DNA of 48,007 nucleotides from Bradyrhizobium elkanii WSM2783 (GTDB lineage Bacteria; Pseudomonadota; Alphaproteobacteria; Rhizobiales; Xanthobacteraceae), in assembly GCF_000472865.1 (NCBI RefSeq), contig NZ_AXAP01000064.1:1-48007 (forward strand), given 5' to 3'. Within the stretch, counting starts at the first letter, position 1. Every line of letters starts with the position of its first letter. The position numbers and the translations under genes were made by a program. This document shows, piece by piece, positions 42,484 through 48,007 of the stretch. Under the pieces are notes generated by a model, which saw only the letters and a list, made by a program, of their open reading frames with translations, searched no databases and was not told the origin of the DNA.

Positions 42484-43370
42484 TGGCGGCGTTTCGGTTG
42501 GCGCATCTGTCCGATCCGCATCTGCCGCCGCTGCCGGTGGCGCGGCTGCGCGACCTCGCAGGCAAGCGCGCCTTCGGCTATCTGAACTGGACCCGCAACC
42601 GGCACAAATACCATCGGCGCGAGGTGTTGGATGCGCTGGTGGCGGACTTGCAGGGGCAACATCCGGATCACATTGCGATTACCGGCGATCTCGTCAATCT
42701 GGCGCTGGAGACGGAGTTCAAGCCGGCGCGCGCCTGGCTCGAAAGCGTCGGCCCGCCGGATCGCGTGACCGTCGTTCCCGGCAATCACGACGCCTATGTG
42801 CGGGCGACGCGGCATCGCTTCGCCACGACCTTCGCCGACTATCTGCGCGGCGATGGCGCAGACGGCGCCGCGCTGTTTCCGTTCCTGCGCCGGCGCGGTC
42901 CGGTGGCCCTGATCGGGACATCCTCCGCGGTGCCGACGCCGCCCTTGATGGCGACCGGATGGCTCGGCCACGCGCAGCTCGCGGCGCTCGAGCGGATGCT
43001 GGCGGAGTTGTCGACCGAAGATGCCTTCCGCGTGCTGCTGGTTCATCATCCCCTGCATTCGGATGCGCGCGTCAAGCGGCTCACCGACTCGCACAAGCTG
43101 CTCGATCTCATCAAGCGATACGGCGTGGAATTGATCCTGCACGGCCATGACCACATCCATTCCACGATGTGGTTCGACGGCCCCAGCGGCAAGATCCCGG
43201 CGATCGGCGTGCCCTCGGCTTCGGCGCTGCCGCGCCATCACTATCCGGCGGCGGCGTATAATCTGTTTTCGATCGAGCGCGACGGCAATGCCTGGCGCTG
43301 CGAGCAAGTGGTGCGCGGGATCGGCGACGACCTGCGCGTCGGGCGTCTGAGCGACACGCGGCTGGTGTGA
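42480..43370 (+). CDS. calcineurin-like metallophosphoesterase
   Basis: The 296-residue protein has the full metallophosphoesterase set: LAHLSDPHLPP (D and H ligands), ITGDLVN, VVPGNHD, VLLVHHPLH and LILHGHDHIHS. These bind two metals for hydrolysis of a phosphodiester or phosphomonoester; the CpdA-like core suggests cyclic nucleotide or similar substrates, but this is inference. ATG 42480 has AGGGACGG before it. The adjacent ATG 42483 is an equal alternative. Confidence 0.92.
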   Translation: MMAAFRLAHLSDPHLPPLPVARLRDLAGKRAFGYLNWTRNRHKYHRREVLDALVADLQGQHPDHIAITGDLVNLALETEFKPARAWLESVGPPDRVTVVPGNHDAYVRATRHRFATTFADYLRGDGADGAALFPFLRRRGPVALIGTSSAVPTPPLMATGWLGHAQLAALERMLAELSTEDAFRVLLVHHPLHSDARVKRLTDSHKLLDLIKRYGVELILHGHDHIHSTMWFDGPSGKIPAIGVPSASALPRHHYPAAAYNLFSIERDGNAWRCEQVVRGIGDDLRVGRLSDTRLV

Positions 43371-43375
43371 CGCTG

Positions 43376-43933
43376 CTAGAGATTGCCCAGGCTCGCGAAC
43401 AGGGCGAGGCCGAACAGCGCGAGCGCGCCGAGGATGAAGCCGAGCAGGAACATCCCGAACCCGCGGCGGCGCCGCGGCTTCTCGGCGGGCACGGGCTCCG
43501 CCACCTTCGCCGTCGCCACCATCGCATGCTCGCGCTCGATCATGCGGCGGGCAACATAGTCGGTGACGGCATCGACGATGACAGGCACATCATGCGATTC
43601 GGCGAGCACGATGCGGCCGAAGCGGGTGTCCTGCACGAAGCGGTAGACCCGCTTGTCGCGTCCCATCACGACATGGGCAACGACATCGATCCACAGCCGC
43701 GGCGTCTCGCCCTGGCTGATGCCGCGGTCGAACAGATCGACCTTTTCCGGCACCTGCGCAAACAAGGGATCAAGCGCCTCGTTCAAGATTTCCAGCCGCG
43801 CGACCTCGGCATCGCGCAGTTCGACGACGACGCCAGTGCGGTCCGCAGCCTCGATCCGCGCCTTGCGCAAGGCTTCGCGCAGCGTCGGCCGCATCTCGCT
43901 CGCGGCATTGCCGGTATTCTGGGCGTCCGACAT
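43376..43933 (-). CDS. small membrane protein of unknown function
   Basis: The 185-residue protein from ATG 43933 (GCAAGGG ahead) has a soluble front (about 1-150; ELRDAEVARLEILNEALDPLF, RVYRFVQDTRFGRIVLAES), a basic segment KPRRRRG and one C-terminal membrane span (about 160-182, GFGMFLLGFILGALALFGLALFASL). I do not recognise the family. It ends six bases from the converging phosphoesterase gene. Confidence 0.75.
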   Translation of the reverse strand: MSDAQNTGNAASEMRPTLREALRKARIEAADRTGVVVELRDAEVARLEILNEALDPLFAQVPEKVDLFDRGISQGETPRLWIDVVAHVVMGRDKRVYRFVQDTRFGRIVLAESHDVPVIVDAVTDYVARRMIEREHAMVATAKVAEPVPAEKPRRRRGFGMFLLGFILGALALFGLALFASLGNL

Positions 43934-44074
43934 CCCTTGCGGCCTCGTCCTGACGGGTTCTACGCCTATTAACCTATCAGTAACCGTTACGTCCGCAAAG
44001 GCCGTTGGTTCCCAAGGGTTTATCGCGCGACTTATCCCCAAGGGGGCCTCGAAGGGGCGTCCCGAAATCAGACA

Positions 44075-44100
44075 GCCCCACCCGGAAATCCGGATGGGGC
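44075..44100 (-). terminator. probable terminator downstream of the DUF4170 gene
   Basis: GCCCCACCCGGA at 44075-44086 pairs with TCCGGATGGGGC at 44089-44100, 11 of 12 positions. It lies 45 nt past the DUF4170 stop; on the minus strand it is followed by a moderately T-rich stretch. Confidence 0.6.
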
Positions 44101-44145
44101 CGTCCGTCCTTGGACGTCTTCTTCTACGCTTGACCGTCGGCAGCC

Positions 44146-44355
44146 TCAGGCCGGGACACGGGAGGGCTCCTCCACGATGGAGAAGCGTACGCCGGCCTTG
44201 TGGCGGTTCTCTTCCGACACTTCGCGCCAGCAGTCCTCCGCTTCCTTGCGGGTTTTGAACGGACCTTTGACCTGGGCCGAGCCTTCGACGAGCTTGTGGA
44301 AGTTCATCGAGCCGAACTCGCCGCCGATCACCCAGAAATTGCTGCCTGTGGTCAT
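44146..44355 (-). CDS. DUF4170 family protein
   Basis: This is a 69-residue alphaproteobacterial protein of unknown function, with NFWVIGGEFGSMNFHKLVEGSAQVKGPFKTRKEAEDCWREVSEENRHKA typical of DUF4170. The ATG has CAGGAG six bases upstream. It follows aceA on the same strand after 25 nt, so it is probably in the aceA transcript. Confidence 0.88.
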   Translation of the reverse strand: MTTGSNFWVIGGEFGSMNFHKLVEGSAQVKGPFKTRKEAEDCWREVSEENRHKAGVRFSIVEEPSRVPA

Positions 44356-44380
44356 GATAGTCTCCTGATCAATCCAACGG

Positions 44381-46018
44381 TTAGCCGAACTGGTTCATCG
44401 TGTTGTGGACGCCGCCCGCCTTCAGAGCGGCCTCACCGGCGAAATATTCCTTGTGATCGTCGCCGATATCCGAGCCGGCCATGTTCTGATGCTTGACGCA
44501 GGCGATACCCTGACGGATCTCCTGGCGCTGAACATTCTTCACGTACCCAAGCATGCCCTGCTCGCCGAAATACTCCCTTGCGAGATTGTCCGTCGACAGA
44601 GCTGCCGTGTGATAGGTCGGCAACGTGATCAGATGATGGAAGATGCCGGCACGCTTGGCTGAATCGGCCTGGAAGGTGCGGATGCGCTCGTCGGCTTCGA
44701 TTGCCAGCGGCGTGTCGTCGTATTCCGCCTTCATCAGCTCGGCACGGTTGTACTTGCTGACGTCCTTGCCGGCTTCCTTCATCGCATCGTAGACCTGCCA
44801 ACGGAAGTTGAGCGTCCAGTTGAACGACGGCGAATTGTTGTAGGCCAGCTTCGCGTTCGGAACCACCTTGCGGATCCGATCGACCATCTTGGCGATCTGC
44901 TCGATATGCGGCTTCTCGGTCTCGATCCACAGGAGATCGGCGCCGTTCTGCAACGAGGTGATGCAGTCCAGCACGCAGCGGTCTTCGCCGGTGCCTGGGC
45001 GGAACTGATAGAGATTGCTGGGCAGCCGCTTCGGACGCATCATCTTGCCGTTCTGGTTGATGATGACATCGCCGTTCCGAGCGTTGGCGGCCGTCACTTC
45101 CTCGCAATCCAGGAAGCTGTTGTACTGGTCGCCGATGTCGCCGGGCTTGTGGCTCACGGCGATCTGTTGCGTGAGGCCGGCGCCGAGCGAGTCGGTGCGG
45201 GTCACGACGACGCCGTCTTCGACGCCGAGCTCAAGGAAGGCGTGACGGCAGGCGCGAATCTTCGCCAGGAAGACCTCATGCGGCACGGTGACCTTGCCGT
45301 CCTGGTGGCCGCACTGCTTCTCGTCCGAGACCTGGTTTTCGATCTGCAGGGCGCAGGCGCCCGCTTCAATCATCTTCTTGGCGAGCAGATAGGTCGCTTC
45401 CGCGTTGCCGAAGCCGGCATCGATGTCGGCGATGACAGGCACGACGTGGGTCTGGAAGTTGTCGATCTTTTCGATCAGCGCCTTTTCCTTGGCCTTGTCG
45501 CCTTCCTTGCGGGCAGCGTCGAGCGCGCGGAAGATATCGTTCAGCTCGCGCGAGTCCGCTTGACGCAGGAAGGTATAGAGCTCCTCGATCAGGGCTGGCA
45601 CCGAGGTCTTCTCGTGCATCGACTGGTCGGGCAGCGGTCCGAACTCGGAGCGGAGCGCGGCGATCATCCAGCCGGACAGGTACAGATAACGGCGATCGGT
45701 CGTGCCGAAATGCTTCTTCACCGAAATCAGCTTCTGCTGGGCGATGAAGCCGTGCCAGCAACCCAGCGACTGAGTGTACTTGGTGGGGTCGCCGTCATAG
45801 GCGGCCATGTCGGCGCGCATCAGCGCCGCGGTGTAGCGGGCGATATCGAGGCCGGTCTTGAAGCGGTTCTGCAGCCGCATGCGCGCCACGGCCTCGGCGG
45901 TCACACCGTTCCACGTGTCCTTGGTCTTGAGGAGTGCTTCGGCGGCTTCAATCTCGCTCAGATAGGAAGCCGGTCCCTGGATAGCCCGGTCGCTGATCCC
46001 ACGTGGCTGGTAGTTCAT
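44381..46018 (-). CDS. aceA: isocitrate lyase
   Basis: The 545-residue enzyme splits isocitrate into succinate and glyoxylate, the entry to the glyoxylate shunt for growth on acetate or fatty acids. Metal-binding PVIADIDAGFGNAEATYLLAKKMIEAGA and the active-site loop EKQCGHQDGK (Cys-Gly-His) are present, as are TRTDSLGAGLT and the C-terminal NSPSFNW substrate motif. It belongs to the longer subtype with about 545 residues. ATG 46018 (MNYQPRGISDRA) was chosen as the conserved start; ATG 46060 would add 14 residues. It is divergent from a RamB/ScfR-type regulator gene. Confidence 0.97.
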   Translation of the reverse strand: MNYQPRGISDRAIQGPASYLSEIEAAEALLKTKDTWNGVTAEAVARMRLQNRFKTGLDIARYTAALMRADMAAYDGDPTKYTQSLGCWHGFIAQQKLISVKKHFGTTDRRYLYLSGWMIAALRSEFGPLPDQSMHEKTSVPALIEELYTFLRQADSRELNDIFRALDAARKEGDKAKEKALIEKIDNFQTHVVPVIADIDAGFGNAEATYLLAKKMIEAGACALQIENQVSDEKQCGHQDGKVTVPHEVFLAKIRACRHAFLELGVEDGVVVTRTDSLGAGLTQQIAVSHKPGDIGDQYNSFLDCEEVTAANARNGDVIINQNGKMMRPKRLPSNLYQFRPGTGEDRCVLDCITSLQNGADLLWIETEKPHIEQIAKMVDRIRKVVPNAKLAYNNSPSFNWTLNFRWQVYDAMKEAGKDVSKYNRAELMKAEYDDTPLAIEADERIRTFQADSAKRAGIFHHLITLPTYHTAALSTDNLAREYFGEQGMLGYVKNVQRQEIRQGIACVKHQNMAGSDIGDDHKEYFAGEAALKAGGVHNTMNQFG

Positions 46019-46180
46019 GTCCGTGATCCTTGTCTTTGCCGTTCGTGCTTCGATCGACATTCGTGACAGTGCGTTGCGAAATGCGTGTCAGGAGCTAAAC
46101 GCGAAGCGGTTGAATTAGTACAGATGCCTTGCACTCGAATGGTGATGTCATGTAACATCTGTTCTTGTGTGAAATGTCAT

Positions 46181-46192
46181 TTTGTAAATTTC
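46181..46192 (-). promoter_or_regulatory. candidate RamB-type operator
   Basis: On the minus strand GAAATTTACAAA stands 27 nt before the regulator's ATG. It differs at one position from an (A/G)AA(A/G)TTTGCAAA-like motif reported for RamB. The exact consensus is from memory, and alphaproteobacterial relatives may use another site. Confidence 0.4.
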
Positions 46193-46218
46193 GTAATAAA
46201 TAGGTCAGGAACACTGCC

Positions 46219-47664
46219 ATGCCTGGCGAGTCCGGAAAAAAGCTGTTTGTCGGCCCACGCTTCCGCCGGATCCGGCAGCAATTGGGGCTGTCGCAGACCC
46301 AGATCGCCGAGGGACTCGGCATTTCCCCGAGCTACATCAACCTGATCGAGCGCAACCAGCGCCCGGTGACGGCCCAGATCCTGCTCCGCCTGGCGGAGAC
46401 CTACGACCTCGACCTGCGGGACCTTGCGACCGCCGACGAGGATCGCTTCTTCGCCGAGCTCAACGAGATCTTCTCCGATCCGCTGTTCCGCCAGATCGAT
46501 GTTCCCAAGCAGGAACTGCGCGACCTCGCCGAGCTCTGCCCGGGCGTGACGCACGCGCTGCAGCGGCTCTACGCCGCCTATACCGAGGCGCGCCGCGGCG
46601 AGACCCTGGTCGCCGCGCAGATGGCCGACCGCAACGAGGGCGCCCGCTTCGAGGCCAATCCGATCGAGCGCGTGCGCGATCTGATCGAGGCCAACCGCAA
46701 CTATTTCCCCGAACTCGAGACCGCGGCGGAGAATTTGCGCGACGAACTGAACGTGGCTGCCGACGGGCTGTTCGCCGCGCTCTCGGCGCGGCTGCGCGAA
46801 AAGCATTCGATCGTGACCCGGATCATGCCTGTTGACGTGATGCGCGAGACGCTGCGGCGCTTCGACCGCCATCGCCGGCAGCTCCTGATCTCCGAGCTGG
46901 TCGATACGCCGAGCCGCACCTTCCAGCTCGCGCTGCAGATCGGGCTCGCCGAATGCGGAGCAAGCATCGATTCCATCGCCGGTCGCGGCGGGCCGCTCGA
47001 CGATGCGGCGCGGCGGCTCTACCGCATCACGCTCGCGAACTATTTCGCCGCCGCCGTGATGATGCCCTACCAGCCCTTCCTTAGCGCCGCCGAGGCGCTG
47101 AGCTACGACGTGCATGTGCTGGCGCAGCGCTTCAACGCCGGCTTCGAGCAGATCTGCCATCGCCTCACCACGCTGCAGCGGCCGAACGCGCGCGGCGTCC
47201 CGTTCTTCATGCTGCGCGTCGACAATGCCGGCAACGTGTCCAAGCGCTTCTCCTCCGGCACGTTTCCGTTCTCGAAATTCGGCGGCACCTGCCCGCTGTG
47301 GAACGTGCATTCGACCTTCGACACCCCGGACCGCCTGCTCAAGCAGGTGATCGAGCTGCCCGACGACACCCGCTATTTCTCGATCGCGCAGATGGTGCGC
47401 CGGCCGATCGCCCCGCATCCGCTGCCGCAGCCGCGCTTTGCGATCAGCCTTGGCTGCGAGATCCGCCACGCCTCGCGCCTCGTCTACGCCGCCGGCATGG
47501 ACCTCGAGAAGGCCGAGGGCACGCCGATCGGCGTCAACTGCCGCCTCTGCGAGCGCGAGAACTGCGCCCAGCGCGCCGAGCCGCCGATCACGCGCACGCT
47601 GATCCTGGACGAGAACACGCGGCGGGTGAGTTCGTTCGCGTTCTCGAATGCGCGGGAGTTGTGA
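46219..47664 (+). CDS. XRE-family transcriptional regulator, short-chain fatty acyl-CoA/RamB type
   Basis: The 481-residue protein has an N-terminal HTH (FRRIRQQLGLSQTQIAEGLGISPSYINLIERNQRPV, about 14-50), a middle domain of the IrrE/ImmA peptidase-like family without the HExxH motif, and a C-terminal region (DUF2083) with GCEIRHASRLVYA and NCRLCERENCAQR, whose cysteines may bind metal. Relatives such as RamB, PrpC-type and ScfR regulators control glyoxylate or propionate genes in response to acyl-CoA. Being divergent from aceA, it probably controls aceA. Confidence 0.9.
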   Translation: MPGESGKKLFVGPRFRRIRQQLGLSQTQIAEGLGISPSYINLIERNQRPVTAQILLRLAETYDLDLRDLATADEDRFFAELNEIFSDPLFRQIDVPKQELRDLAELCPGVTHALQRLYAAYTEARRGETLVAAQMADRNEGARFEANPIERVRDLIEANRNYFPELETAAENLRDELNVAADGLFAALSARLREKHSIVTRIMPVDVMRETLRRFDRHRRQLLISELVDTPSRTFQLALQIGLAECGASIDSIAGRGGPLDDAARRLYRITLANYFAAAVMMPYQPFLSAAEALSYDVHVLAQRFNAGFEQICHRLTTLQRPNARGVPFFMLRVDNAGNVSKRFSSGTFPFSKFGGTCPLWNVHSTFDTPDRLLKQVIELPDDTRYFSIAQMVRRPIAPHPLPQPRFAISLGCEIRHASRLVYAAGMDLEKAEGTPIGVNCRLCERENCAQRAEPPITRTLILDENTRRVSSFAFSNAREL

Positions 47665-47741
47665 GGGTCGTTGATCCCATGCTCGCGCCGCTCTCATCAT
47701 CGTCATAAGCCGTAGCCGTTACTGTCACGCCTCGCACCGCT

Positions 47742-47759
47742 GTCGTCCCTGCGAAAGCA
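47742..47759. repeat. truncated palindromic intergenic repeat
   Basis: GTCGTCCCTGCGAAAGCA looks like the left arm of a Bradyrhizobium-type GTC(A/G)TCCC repeat. The other arm is missing: the sequence changes abruptly at about 47760 where the insertion sequence seems to start. Confidence 0.45.
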
Positions 47760-48007
47760 CTAGGGCATGCACAGATGTGGTGCGGTGCGGCGGATTGACT
47801 CGGGGCGGGTGTGAGGGATTCCAGAATCGGGAATCTGTGTGATTTCTATTGTGGCACTTCGATTTGACGGAGGTGCCGCGATGTCGCCACGGATTGACTG
47901 GACGTTGGGCCGGTTCGGGGATCGTCGTCTCGATAAAGGGGGGCGGCGCTCGTCGAACGCATGGTTGCGGGCAAGGATGTTTGCCTGCGGCGGCTTGCCA
48001 AGGGTGA
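47760..48007 (+). mobile_element. left part of an IS4-type insertion sequence
   Basis: The boundary near 47760 is inferred from the cut repeat, and the transposase start at 47881 follows a GGAGG ribosome site. The terminal inverted repeat cannot be verified because the right end is outside the window. Confidence 0.6.
47881..48007 (+). pseudogene. IS4-family (Tn5-type) transposase N-terminus, frameshifted
   Basis: The product starts MSPRIDWTLGRFGDRRLDKGG, like the N-terminal DNA-binding domain of Tn5-type IS4 transposases (FGDxRL motif). In the annotated frame it continues RRSSNAWLR. One base on, from about 47944, the sequence reads AALVERMVAGKDVCLRRLAKG, the expected continuation. The six-G run at 47938-47943 is one G short of the in-frame length. 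The gene is thus broken there, slippage-dependent, or misread. It continues past the window. Confidence 0.75.

Noticed and set aside
46144..46159. Second possible Zur-like palindrome GATGTCATGTAACATC before the regulator gene
   Set aside because: It shares ATGTAACATC with the site at 36102-36122, but its arms are only 16 bp apart end to end and two of eight pairs fail; the spacing does not match a Zur site.
1..48007. CRISPR array, tRNA or rRNA genes
   Set aside because: No evenly spaced direct repeats, no cloverleaf with a GTTC-type T-loop and no rRNA-like stretch was recognised on reading. A tRNAscan run would be needed to exclude an odd tRNA.

Overview
The window reads as chromosomal DNA of a Bradyrhizobium-like alphaproteobacterium (Nitrobacteraceae). 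Indications are the high GC content, the fused cytochrome b/c1 gene (fbcH) beside the Rieske gene (fbcF/petA), a fused trpE(G) behind a trpL leader, alphaproteobacterial families (DUF6111, DUF4170, DUF1285, DciA-type DUF721), and many GC-rich palindromic intergenic repeats of the kind common in that group. Genus is inferred from gene content only. Nearly all genes are intact housekeeping or conserved accessory genes. I see no rRNA, tRNA, CRISPR array or prophage.

Layout. 1-362: palindromic repeats only. 363-2639 (minus): glutathione S-transferase, PaaI thioesterase, mutY. 2769-12474 (plus): dciA, a DsbA-like protein, smc, an Rsm22-type methyltransferase, lemA, an M48 membrane protease and two tandem ParA/MinD-like P-loop proteins. 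12610-15630 (minus): apt, then trpE(G) with promoter, leaderless trpL peptide and attenuator. 15759-18448: extradiol-dioxygenase-like VOC protein, NAD-dependent epimerase, dienelactone hydrolase. 18525-21238 (minus): cytochrome bc1 operon fbcF-fbcH with a clear terminator. 21515-25017 (plus): trmL-queE-queD-hemF-HAD hydrolase, tightly packed, then a small acidic YodC-like protein. 25169-28719 (minus): five genes joined by 4-nt stop/start overlaps (DUF1285, NUDIX CoA pyrophosphatase, DUF6111, cca, TSUP transporter). 28954-35888 (plus): MoxR-DUF58-BatA/DUF4159-GATase-like membrane protein module. 36082-39061 (plus): Zur-box-like operator, DUF2946 protein and a ZnuD-like TonB receptor, probably for zinc. 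39120-42349 (minus): GNAT, glycosyltransferase, polytopic membrane protein, NUDIX. 42480-44355: metallophosphoesterase, small membrane protein, DUF4170. 44381-47664: isocitrate lyase (aceA) divergent from a RamB/ScfR-type regulator that probably controls it. 47760-48007: left part of an IS4-type insertion sequence whose transposase is frameshifted in a G run.

Themes. Several units carry regulation that can be read directly: tryptophan attenuation, probable zinc repression, and probable glyoxylate-shunt control. Less familiar items are the paired ParA-like proteins, the queD homologue with Ser in place of its catalytic Cys, an epimerase without its YxxxK motif, and palindromes upstream of moxR and of the DUF2158 gene. 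I found no clear wholly new multi-gene system. The best candidates for undescribed function are the ParA-like pair and the zinc-type DUF2946/TonB unit.
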